Of a DNA stretch of 64,000 nucleotides, positions 25,786 to 36,120 are shown in pieces. Made by a program: the position numbers and the translations under genes. The notes beneath the pieces were generated by a model that ran no database searches, was not told the origin of the DNA, and saw only the letters and a program-made list of their open reading frames with translations. Positions within the stretch are counted from its first letter, which is position 1; each line of letters starts with the position of its first letter. This stretch comes from Amylostereum areolatum (lineage: Eukaryota; Basidiomycota; Agaricomycetes; Russulales; Stereaceae): positions 1,550,001-1,614,000 of the forward strand of contig SAXG01000004.1 in the NCBI GenBank assembly GCA_012932865.1, given 5' to 3'.

Positions 25786-26860
25786 CCCAACCTCGAGTCC
25801 TAGATTGTTTCCTTGATGTCCGCGTGCAGAACGCGTCGCTCACGCCCGCGGGTTCCCTGAGCGATAGCCCAAGCCTACACCTCATTTGCAAGCTCGAAGA
25901 CACTCCCCTGGTCCGACAATCTCGTTCCACCCCGTGGCGCGATCAGCGGACCGTGCACCGTAGGATCCACTCGAACCATTGTACAAGTCAACAAATCGAC
26001 ACCCTTCATCATGATCAACTAGACGCCCGAGAAGCACGCGATCGTATTTAGGACGACCGCGCCCACGACCGCGCCTCCACCAACATTGTCTCGTGTCCAG
26101 CACCGCGCGGAGTTATACACGAAAGTCGTGTTTTCCCCCGCCTCCAGGAGCCAAGGAATTCTGCGCTTTCACGATCTGGGTGTAAACGTGGACGCCCTTT
26201 TCTAACGTCACCTCAACCCGCCGCGTGTAGGCCCGGTCTTTATTGGGACGGAGCCCAATGCCCCGAACCTCCCGTATACCCTCCCTTTTCCGTTGGCGTG
26301 TTATATGGCAAGTCACGAACCCTGTGCCCTCGCGGATCTTCATTCCCGCAATTGTCGTTGGTATGCCTGTCTTGCAATCCTGGAGCATCACGCGGCTGTC
26401 GCGCAAGTCACCTTCCTGGAGCTCGACGCGGCGTTGGCATAGGATCCGAGGCGAAGACGAGGCGTGTGCTTGAGCAGGCACTGGGGGTTGCTGGTGGGGG
26501 GCCATTCGAAGGACGTAGTGATCGAGCGCTGTGACGGATACGAGGTGAGTAAACGGTATTTCTTGGATGTCATTTCGTGCGGGGGATGCCGACGTCCATT
26601 CGCGCAGGTTATTATCTTGTTGCAAGTTAGATAAACTGCATTCCACATTGCTGTACCCCCCGGCGTTGTGTATGATATCACGTTTCCACGACACATCATG
26701 CCCGCAAACTGTTCATGCTTTTGTGCGACGAAGAATCAAGGTGCAGACTATCAACAGCCACGGCCTCATGTGCCTTGCATGCGATGTCGAGGGCGTCAAC
26801 GAAGTCCTTCGATAGTGATAGTCTGGTTCCTCTGGCCCGTGCACAGCAATCTCCGTTGAG
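25786..26860 (+). pseudogene. Unknown gene upstream of TPR-CHAT, left copy (decayed)
   Basis: I do not recognise the family. Coding sense on the plus strand is seen in pieces shared with the right arm: VQNASLTPAGSLSDSPSLHL and ICKLEDTPLVRQSRSTPW (25828-25940), possibly a C2-like beta-sandwich start; then VQVNKSTPFIMIN followed by TAG where the right copy has TGG (26021-26023); EKHAIVFRTTAPTT; LRFHDLGVNVDALF; ILEHHAAVAQVTFLELDA (about 26375-26430); DVVIERCDGYE ending in a good donor (26544/26545); and a last exon ending LWPVHSNLR. The pieces lie in different frames, so it is broken. It ends about 330 bp before the TPR-CHAT start, in the same direction. Confidence 0.45.
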
Positions 26861-27190
26861 ACTTAAAACACAGCGATCGCGTGCAGGGCCACTGCAGGCT
26901 TTTCATCTTCCGCCCCCGCCCACCGTCTTTTGTTCAGCACCTGTTCCAAGTCCTATCCTCGGATGGCAATTACTTCCGTCCGCACCCTTGTGAAATAGTC
27001 AACATCGGCCGTTGAAAGTCCATTGTCTTTAAAATATATCACCCGCAGTACGTCACCGTAAGCTCGAGGTCGGAAGGGCACTACTAACCGCCAACACCAG
27101 ACCTCCGTCTTTCGCATCCCTGCCAAAGCTCCTTATTCGAACAGGACTTCAAACCCTTCCCTAGCATCCCCCGCAAATATCCGACTTATA

Positions 27191-30100
27191 ATGGTGAGTA
27201 AGGCTCTTTATCCGGCTCTCCTCCGCCACTGACGCCATACGCCAGGCAGATCGAACCGTGCAGCATCTCTCCAACCTCCACCGACTCGATACAGTCCAGG
27301 CAAGGCTCGATTATTTTTCTCGGTTTATTCCCGAGAAGCCTTCATTGCTGTCCCACATCGGCATCTCCTTTCACAACCGGTTTCAGGAGGGCGGCAATCT
27401 GGTAGACATCGAAACAGCCATCGCTTTTGAGCAACGCGCCGCCGATCTCACTCCCGAGGATCACGACGACATGCCTGGGTATCTCAGTAACGTGGGAATA
27501 TTCCTCCTAGATCGATTCCAGTGGTTGGGAGATGTCACAGATGTTGACGCCGCCATCCGTGTGCAGCGCCAGGCCATCGAGCTCACTCCCGAGGGCCATG
27601 TCAACAAGCATCTGTACCTCAACAACCTCGGGAACTCCTTTGCATGTCGATTCGAACGGTTGGGAAACATCGCAGATGTCGACAGCGCCATCGGTGTACA
27701 GCGCCAGGCCGTCAATCTCACTCCCGAGGGCCACGCCGACAAGCCTGGGTGTCTGACCAACCTCGGAGGATCCTTACTGGTTCGATTCGAGAGGCTGGGC
27801 GATGTCGCGGATGTAGACAGCGCCATTCGTGTGCAGCGCACGGCCGTCGATCTCACTCCTGAGGGCCACGCCGACAAGCCTAAGTACCTCAACAACCTCG
27901 GATCCTCCTTCCGAAGTCGATTCGAGCGGGCGGGAGACGTCGCAGATGTCGACAGCGCCATCCGTGTGCACCGCGCTGCGATCGATCTCACTCCTGATGG
28001 CCACGCCAACAAGCCTACGTATCTCGGCGGCCTCGGAGTCTCCTTCCTGCGTCGATTCCAGCGATTGGGAAACATCGCAGACGTCGACAGCGCCATCCGT
28101 GTACAGCGCGCGGCCATCGATCTCACTCCTGAAGGCCATGCTGACAAGCCTCAGTACCTCAGTAACCTCCTTCCGGTCTCGATTCGAGCGGTCGGGAGAG
28201 GTCGCAGATGTTGACAACGCCATCCGTGTACAGCGCGCGGCCATCGATCTCACTCCTGAAGGCCACGCCGACAAGCCGAAGTACCTCAGCAACCTCGGGA
28301 ACTCCTTCCTACGTCGATTCAAGTGGTCAGGAGACGTCGTAGATGTCGACAGCGCCATCCGTGTGCAGCGTGCGGCCATCGATCTCGCACCTGCGGGCCA
28401 TACATCCAAGTCTGGGTGGCTCAGCAACCTTGGAGGCTCCTTCCTGGCTCGATTCGAACGGCTGGGAGACGTCGCAGATGTGGACAATGCCCTCCGTGTG
28501 CGGCGTCAGGCTATTGATCTCACTCCCGAGGGCCATGCCGACAAGCCTGGGAGGCTCAGCAACCTCGGGAACTCCTACCTGGGCCGATTTGCGAAGTTGG
28601 GAGATGTCCCGGATGTTGACAATGCCATCCGTATACAGCGCCGGGCGGTCGACCTTACTCCTGAGGGCCATGTCAGCAAGCCCATGTACCTCAACAACCT
28701 CGGGAGCTCCTTCCTGCATCGATTTGAGCGGTTGAGAGATGTCGTGGACATCGACAGTGCCATCCGTGTGCAGCGTGACGCCGTGATGCTCAATCCTGAG
28801 GGCCACTCCAACACGCCTATATACCTCAACAACCTCGGAAATTCTCTCCAGCGTCGATTCGAGCAGTTGGGGGAGACAGTCGACTTTCATGCCGCGGTCG
28901 ATGTTTACAGGACCTCCGCAAACAGTCCATCTGGCCCACCATCCGTCAGGTTCTATGCTGCCCGTAACTGGGCGAAGTTACTGTCCTCCCGACCTTCCAC
29001 ATCCTCGCCCTTGGAGGCCTACCAGGTGGTGCTAGCGCTTGTCCCGCGTGTGGTATGGCTAGGCTCCAACCTCCATCGTCGCTATGAAGAGCTTCCTGCC
29101 ATAGCCGAAGTGGTGAGCGAGGCCGTTGCGGCCGCAATCGCCGCCGGTACTCTGGCCCGTGCTCTCGAATGGCTGGAGGAGGGCCGGTGTGTCATCTGGG
29201 GACAGATGCTTCAGCTCCGCACACCGCTTGATGACCTGCGCGCTGTGGACCCAGCACTTGCAGATGACTTGGAACGCGCTTCACGCGCGCTCGATGCTGC
29301 AGGAACAAGTCAAGGCTTCGTGGCCGAAAAAGAGGACAAGGCGACATCATTGGAGGATGAGGCACAGAAGCACCGCCGTCTCGCAGAGGATTACGAACGG
29401 ATGATTGAGAAAGCTCGCACACTTCGCGGATGCGAAGACTTCCTGCGACCGAAGAGGCTGGCACATTTTCGCCCGGTCGCCGATTCCGGCCCTGTGGTCG
29501 TGGTCAACATCAGCACGACCCGCTGCGACGCGTTGGTCTTGCTCCAGTCTTCTGATACAGTCCTACATGTCCCTCTCCCTGCTCTCAAACATGCAAAGGT
29601 GGCCGCTTGGAAGAACTCAATGCTGCAACATCTCCGGGGGTCATGGGTCCGGACCCGTGGGTCGCGGCGGAAACCTCCCGCCGCTGGGGAAAAGAACACC
29701 GTGCTTTCTATTCTTGCAAACATTTGGTCGAATATTGTACAGCCAATCGTCTTTGCGCTTGCCGAGGTAAGTTTGTGTATCACCCTGATTCAGTTCGATC
29801 GATACTCAGAAATGACCCGGCCGTTCTCAGTCGACAGGGGATTTGTGGACGCCAGGTGATATTCCTCACCTCACCTGGTGTGCGACAGGTCCTTTGGCAT
29901 TCCTCCCTGTCCATGCGGCCGGCATCTACGACAACGAAGGAGGGCCGAAGATTTTCGACTTTGTCGTATCCTCCTACACGCCCACGCTCTCTGCACTACT
30001 CGAAGCTGGACGGCGCGGTCATAGTCACGTTCGCTCGCCGACTCCTAGCGTTTTGGCCGTATCGCAGCCTGGAACGCCCGGTCAAGGTTCATTGCCAGGG

Positions 30101-30639
30101 ACCATTGCCGAGATCGCAGCTGTGAAGAAGCTTGTCGGAGAACAAGGGTTGTATATGGATAGAGAGGCGGCAACTAAGGATTCCGTCCTTGCAGCCATGG
30201 CGGACCATAGCTGGATCCATCTTGCCTGTCACGCGCATCAACATCCTCAAGACCCTACTCAGAGCGCGTTCATCCTCCACGACAGCCGATTAGAGCTTCC
30301 TCTCCATCATGCAACGCTCGTTCAAGCACACCGAGCTCGCGTTCCTATCCGCCTGTCAAACTGCCACCGGCGACGAGAAACTGACGGAGGAGGCGGTCCA
30401 TCTCGCGGCGGGGATGCTCATGGCAGGATATTCAAGTGTTGTGGCGACGAATGTGGTCGATTATGGACAAAGATGCACCAGTGATTGCGGAGGCGTTTTA
30501 CTCGCGGCTGATGGAGGACGGCGGGGACGGTCGAAGGAAGGTAGCATACGCGCTTCACGATGCGGTGAAGCTTTTGCGCGATAAGGTCGGAGAGAGGGAG
30601 TTTGTCCGGTGGATCCCCTTCATTCACATTGGAGTATGA
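27191..30639 (+). pseudogene. TPR-CHAT protein, left copy (frameshifted)
   Basis: Same architecture as the right copy at 52907-56341. ATG (27191-27193) is followed at once by a 53-bp intron; then MADRTVQHLSNLHRL, eleven 45-residue TPR-like units, a helical linker, and a CHAT protease domain after an intron near 29767-29828. Three lesions compared with the right copy: an 8-bp loss near 28168, where repeat unit 6 reads AACCTCCTTCCG instead of AACCTCGGATCCTCCTTCCG; one extra C near 30299 before the CHAT active-site region; and one extra A near 30451 after it. The His (WIHLACHAHQ) and Cys (AFLSACQTATGDE) motifs are still encoded, but in different frames. Either a pseudogene or sequencing indels; the 8-bp loss favours a real lesion. 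Confidence 0.85.
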
Positions 30640-31007
30640 GGGATCGGAGCCAGCGGTTCCGTTCAAATTATGTTCTTTCTCCGTGGTTGTTTCTGTATAC
30701 TGCGGCGATGACGTTTCTGCCTTCTTCACGTTCGCTACTCGAAACACTACCTTCGAATATCATACATCAACTTTCATGCTGCCTTTGAGCTTTGTCGACA
30801 CACTACAACGAGGGACATAATCATGGCACACGGCGGTACACTATGCTTCATCGCGCTCTCTTTGCGACACGGAATGAAATTGGTGCAATCACAGTTGTGC
30901 GCTGCACGAAAAGATTGCGATCCGTTGTCCACCTATCTCCAAACCCAGTAAGCACGGGCGATACGTCATACAAAACGGTCTAAAGTACACCCCGGAACCT
31001 CCACATT

Positions 31008-31760
31008 CTAAAGTATAAGTAACATAAGGGAGCCCTCTAAACAGCGATCGGCGTCTGCATCGCCTGCGCGGCCACATACAGCTGCTTCCCGTCCTCCGCC
31101 ACCTTCGCCCAGCGCACCCTCCTCCGGCTCCTCGATCCAGCCCTCGCGCACGAACATGTCCCGGTCGGGGAACACCTCGACGATATCGCACTCGAACCCG
31201 TCCATCGCGAGCGTGTACCGCCGCCAGAGCGCGCGCGCGGGCCCCGCGCCGCACTCGAGGAGCGCGAACGCGGGCGCGACCCCGACGGTGCGGAACATCT
31301 GCCCGACCGCGTACTTCTCGTCCAGGAAGCGGCGGGCGTGCGCGGCGGAGGTGATGCGCACGGTGGAGGTCGCGACGCAGGCGACCTTGTTGTTGCACAG
31401 GAGGTGCACCTGGCGTTTTTGGGTGATTGGGTGCGCGGGGGAGGCGGGGTGCGTGATGGGGGAGGTGCGGGTGTAGACTGTGTGGATGTTGATGGTGCGC
31501 GCGAAGAATGAGCTGGAGGGTGGTGTGAGGTGTGAGGTGAGTGAATGAGAGAGCGAGGAGGGAATACAGACCTTAGGAGACGTTGGAGGTCGCCGCGCGC
31601 GGTGAGGATGATTCGCTCCAGCCCTGTCACGTCGACGGGCCAGTCCCTGAACTACGAACGGAACAACGAGCGTGAGCACGACGGCCTCCAGGGCACCACG
31701 AGAGCGAGCACTGACCTCAACAGTGGTAGCATTGGTCTTGTAAGTGTCGACAATGGCCAT
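31008..31760 (-). pseudogene. DUF98/chorismate-lyase-like protein, left copy (3' frameshift)
   Basis: Three exons as in the right copy: ATG at 31760-31758, exons 31716-31760, 31572-31651 and from 31512 down. The sequence follows the right copy closely (LTARGDLQRLL, FFARTINIHTVYT, FRTVGVAPAFALLECG, GFECDIVEVFPDRDMF). One extra base near 31104 (ACCTTCGCCC where the right copy gives ACCTCGCCC) shifts the frame, replacing the last residues QLYVAAQAMQTPIAV with an Arg/Gly-rich tail that ends at 31008. The conserved core is complete, so a slightly altered protein could still be made. It is convergent with the TPR-CHAT copy, 3' ends under 0.4 kb apart. Confidence 0.7.
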
Positions 31761-31800
31761 GATGACAGGAGGCGTGGTACGGATAGCGTAAGTAGGTTGA

Positions 31801-33310
31801 GAGGAAGAACGGATGATGCGGATAGATGGCAAGGACGAGGTGGGGGTATTTATGCGCTGGTCCCTCCTCCTATCGAGACGGGCGGCCCCTGCATGTCATT
31901 CTCCTGATACTCCGCGGGATGGCACAACGGGTGGGGAGATGGATACGACCGGCGGATGAAGTGGGCAGACTGGAAGCGACAGCGCCAGGCTCCGTCCGGT
32001 CAGCCCTCCAAGAAAGGTTTTGTATGGGTTGATGGATTTGATGTGGCAGTGGGCCGGCGGTCTACGGTCAGCGTGGTCAGCAAGCGGAGACACCAGCGTC
32101 GACGATACGACGGTCGGTGGATTGGTCCTTCTTTGCATGTAAGGTCGCCGGCACCCGTTCTTTCGACAGACATAACCCTGCTCCTTGAAAGGTCAACCAC
32201 GTCTCGCAGTCCACGCTCGCCCCAAACGCGACGGTCCCTGCCGACATCGCTCGATGGTGTCCAGTGCGTCAAAGAAACAATTCGAGAGGCCGGCGCCGCC
32301 GACGCGAGATTGATAGACGGGCGTCCCTGTGAGAACGATGATCTGAAGAGGACAAGATACGTATACTTAAGTATTGGGGCTGGACGTTGACGGATGGAGG
32401 GGTGGACGCACAACTGAATCGAATACGTATGGATTCTCGCCTGCGCTTGCAGGGCGATGGCATTGTTATTACATCAGCGCGCGCTGGAACAGGAGACTGC
32501 ATGCCGCGTCGAGCGGGCGGGCTCGCGGGGCTTTTGACGCGAACGGGAAGCGTTGTGTCGAGCGCGTGTCGGGATGGAGAAGAGAGTTGGACGTTGGACG
32601 ATTGAGGAAGGACGCGGTTGGGTTAGACGTCTTTGGGCATTCTTGTCTGTCGTTCCGCGTGCCAGTCCGGCGGCGTTACCGGTTCGCCTCGTACGATTTC
32701 GAAGCTTCAGGTCGGCCAGATGCTGTTGGCCTGCAAAGTAAAGTTTCAGACAGACGATGGCGAGGCACCGAGGACGCGAAGACGCTACATATGATACGGC
32801 GCACGATGACGAAGCCCAGGACCTGAGTCTGCCGTCCGACTCCCAGGCCCACCGGGCAGCCCAAGTGCCATTATCAGGATAACCGCCCGACCCCTACGCT
32901 GTCCCACGGAACGCCACCGTTCCTTCCTATGTTGGTATTGGGAAGTAAGCTTGCTCTGTACGCGCGGATAGAGGGCAGTTTGGGGTCGAGGATCGCAGGA
33001 TCCTCTATGTGGATCGTCGTCACGGGCCGTCGTGGGCTTTCTCTCGCGGGGTCCACCACGCCTGTCAGCAAGTCATCTGCATCCAGCAGCTGCGTCTGAT
33101 GCGTCGGTCGAGGGTAGCGATCTGTACACGGTCCTGCGCGGCGCCTCGATAAGCACCATGATCCGTCCGGGTGTATGAAAGAACGAGCCAACCTACTCTA
33201 TCGATGATGCACGCACAGTAGCCGCTCGGTCGAATCCTCCATCATCGGACGTGCTGACGTCCGCATCTTTCAATGCTTTGCTGGCAACGAGGACCGGGAA
33301 GACCAGCGCC
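31801..33310. repeat. Module copy B: promoter side of the DUF98-like gene
   Basis: Aligns with 1-1302 (copy A) and with the reverse complement of 50330-51745 (copy C). Copy B is the most diverged: around 32115-32280 it has several small deletions relative to A and C. It matches C further than A does, to about 33310 (CATCATCGGACGTGCTGACG and beyond). No conserved reading frame is evident. Confidence 0.8.
31846..31854 (-). promoter_or_regulatory. TATA-like element of the left DUF98-like gene
   Basis: CATAAATAC on the minus strand, about 90 bp upstream of the ATG; conserved at 46-54 and 51692-51700 in the other module copies. Confidence 0.55.
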
Positions 33311-34614
33311 ACGCTCCCCGGTCGTCCGCCTCGACCACCTTCACGACGGAAAGGGACTTCGGCTCGTGGTGCGACGCGGCGGACGTCGAGGGTGCATAAC
33401 TACCAGTCTCGTAACCAGCCAGTACTCACTGACCGCATAGCCACCTCTACCTTAGATATGGAATGAATGGAAGTTTCGTCAGTTCCTTTTCAGGTGCCCA
33501 GCCCCGACTGGCGGAACTAACGCACCTTCAGCAGCGATGGACCCATTTACATTGATTGAGGTAGATACTTACCATCGCCATGCCCTGGGCGAGGGCTCTG
33601 TGGAAGCGGTTCATGTGGGCGAATGCTTAGCCTCAAGGATACGGAACGCACTGGACAAGCCAAGCCATACCTATCGTACAGGAGCTGAAAGGGATGACGA
33701 AGGACGGTGGTCCACTTCGGAGCGCGACGGGTTTGGGTGTGCATAGGGAGGATTCAGAAAGGGCGAGCGGCGATTGTACGGTTGTCTGCGGCGGCCAAGC
33801 CAAGCCGAAGTCTATTGAGGGTCGAGATGGCGGGCAGGCGTCGGAACTCTTGCATCATGGAGGGTGGCAGATTCTGGTACATACGTAGGCCTAGGAGTGG
33901 GCCCTCGAGATAAGCCCTGTATTCGGTGGGGATCTAGACAGTCAACGGCGCTGGACGAGAGGGAACCCCATCGTACAAGTTGCGTTAGTCAGGAAAAGTC
34001 TGAAAGACAGGGACGCAAGTCAATATCGGAGGATGACAGCACACGGCGAAGAGGCTGACCTGGAAGCTGGCCTCGCCCAAAATGCCGATACGTTTGTCGT
34101 GTTGCGGCGATTCCGAACCGAACTAGTTCGGCGCGTGCGAAGACGGCTATAAGATGAAGGTGAGTATAACACCCCGAACGTCCTCGCGTCGCCATCGGCG
34201 CTCGCACCCAACTGGACCGTTTCAACAAACGCCCAACGCCCGGCCACCGAAGGAAAGAAAGTGTAGCAACTGCGAGAACAACATGAGATTCCATTTCCAG
34301 GGAGAGATGCAAGTGATGATACACGTGAGCCCAGCCGAAACGAAGCGGGACCACGGGGAAAGTAAAAGGAACGGTACGGGTAGGGAGAGGCATTAAATTC
34401 AGTGGACAAGAAATCGAGCAGGCTGGAGGGGGGCGCGAGAGAGGGTTTTGGCAAGCGTATGGACCGATGAGAGTGTGTGCAAGGAAGAAAAGTGAAGGGA
34501 TTTAAAAGCGAGTGTCCTATGGGAAGCGTATAAGATACCGTAAGCGTACAACCTATCATCGCGAGATCAGTTTTGAGAGATGGCGGTTTGACTTTGTTCC
34601 GACCGGGAGTGGAG
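33311..34614. other. No gene seen
   Basis: Only short, overlapping frames on both strands without recognisable motifs. It separates the left arm from the central gene block and contains the 3' flank of the DUF2015 gene. Confidence 0.5.
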
Positions 34615-35225
34615 TTAGAGGCGTGTCACCGCTTTGGCGTCGAGGGGGAGACCTGGACGATGGTGTGAGAGCTTGGAAGAGGAGGGGAGTAGGAGGAGAG
34701 AACGCACCGGAGGGGTCGATGCCGTTGGCGGCCAAGTAGCGGTTGTGGCGAATGAGCCTCGCCTGGTCGAAGCTACATACGTGGCCCACCCGTCAGCATG
34801 CTTCGCCGACCCAGGCGCAACCCAGAGAGAGTGAAAGACACGCACCTGACGTTCTCCCGCCGCATGATCTCCATGACCTCCCGCGTCCCCTGATCGTCCA
34901 GCCCGAGGCGGGCATCGCCTTCGCGGATGTTGTCCGCCTCGATGTCGAAGTTGGAGCTGGAGAGGCCGGCGGCGGCCTGTTCGGAGAAGGTGGCGAGGGG
35001 CGCGTAGGCGTTGTCGGAAGGGTGGGCGAGGAAGGAGCGCAAGCGCTGGGAAAGGGGAAGGTTGGCGCGGTAGCGGTACAACACTAGGACGAGGAGAAAG
35101 AGGAGGAGGGGGTAGGGGGCGTTAGCGGGGGCGATGAGGATGGGCATGGGAGGGTTGGGAGGAGGAAGATACGCACGCATTACCAGTAACGCTGCAAGGG
35201 AAAAGAGAGAAATAAAGAAGAACAT
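34615..35225 (-). CDS. DUF2015 small membrane-anchored protein
   Basis: Function unknown; a conserved fungal family with an N-terminal membrane segment. Start MFFFISLFSLAALL (35225) is hydrophobic, and a second hydrophobic run PYPLLLFLLVLVLYRYR follows. The family core is clear: YAPLATFSEQAAAGLSSSNF, GLDDQGTREVMEIMRRENV, and after an intron with good borders (about 34841-34773) FDQARLIRHNRYLAANGIDP, then a last intron (GTGCG...CCAG) and LPLDAKAVTRL with TAA at 34615-34617. The stretch coding for VMRAYLPPPNPP is bounded by GTAATG and CCTAG and may be a 100-bp intron, but removing it would break the frame unless a micro-exon is used just upstream (TTGCAG/CGTTACTG). The N-terminus is therefore uncertain. 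Confidence 0.8.
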
Positions 35226-36120
35226 CGTGCGAGGGGCGGCGGCGGCTTTCTTCTGGCTTCTTGACGGCGCGTGGTCGCTAGGAGATGCGCAGGCGATGCT
35301 CGCTTCCTGCAAGTCGACGCTTTGCTGAATTTGTTCAGAGTTTCTGCGCGTTTCTGCGCGGTGGTTGCGGTTCGGGGACGACAGCGAAGTGATATGTACG
35401 AGGAAGAGGAGGGCGATCACGAACAAAGCCTCCTTTCTCAGCGACCCACACTGCCTCCCCGGCACCGCGGCAAGTTCTCGACCCCTAAGTATAGCACGCT
35501 CTCACAAGATCATGTAGAAATACAGGAGCATTCGAATTCCCTCGAACACCGAGAAGTTTGACCTTGGATGTGGGATGGGAGACGAAAGGCATCGATGGCA
35601 TGAGTGGTACATGTGGACCTACAGGCTAAGTACAACGAACGAAGAATGCGGTGCACCTGCAGATCGCGCCGTCGCGATTTCCATCAGCAGTTTCCAAGTC
35701 TCTGCGTAGAAATAATATGAAGAGGGCAGATCGTCGTAGCGTGCAGAGCCTTCGGCGCGTCAGTGCCTATGTAAATATGAGGCTGAGGAAGGATGAGGGG
35801 AGGGACTTGTGTTTCTTGCCAGGGTGCTGCTATCATCGAATTACATAATTAAACGCGACGCTAGTCCCCTTTCCGCCATCCTCGCCGCTCTCACCTCTGT
35901 AGAGACGTTTGCTCGTACATCTCTCGTATCTCTTCAGCGCTCAGATCTCACCCTTTGAGGCTTGTGTGCGTCGCCGTGAACACGACGATCTGAGGAATAG
36001 CCTGATGCTCGCGTACGTCACGTGAAGACCATCGACATGCACCTGATCGTGTCAGGTTCCAAATTATCAGAATTCAAAGTCCTTTCCTCCCGACCACCTC
36101 CCCGTCCCGGCCTCAAAGCC
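35226..36120. promoter_or_regulatory. Intergenic region between divergent DUF2015 and sirtuin genes
   Basis: Shared upstream region of two divergently transcribed genes. No further gene is supported; an upstream in-frame Met for each gene (35465 minus, 36022 plus) lies in it and could be used. Confidence 0.5.

Larger units (their letters stand above)
25617..33310. repeat. Left arm of a large inverted duplication
   Basis: From about 25617 the sequence matches the reverse complement of the right arm starting near 58470 and, with interruptions, continues through the unknown gene relic, the TPR-CHAT gene, the DUF98-like gene and its promoter side to about 33310 (matching about 50330). Gene order and relative orientation are mirrored. 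Arms differ by many substitutions and indels, so this is an old duplication, not an assembly mirror. Confidence 0.85.

Noticed and set aside
25786..26694. Minus-strand frame (26694-26113) as the coding strand of the unknown gene
   Set aside because: It is open in the left copy, but the right-arm counterpart has a stop early in the frame, and plus-strand reading gives blocks such as VNKSTPFIMIN and a good donor site shared by three copies.
27532..28860. Regularly spaced repeats as a CRISPR array
   Set aside because: The 135-bp period encodes the TPR units in frame; there are no short spacers and the genome is eukaryotic.
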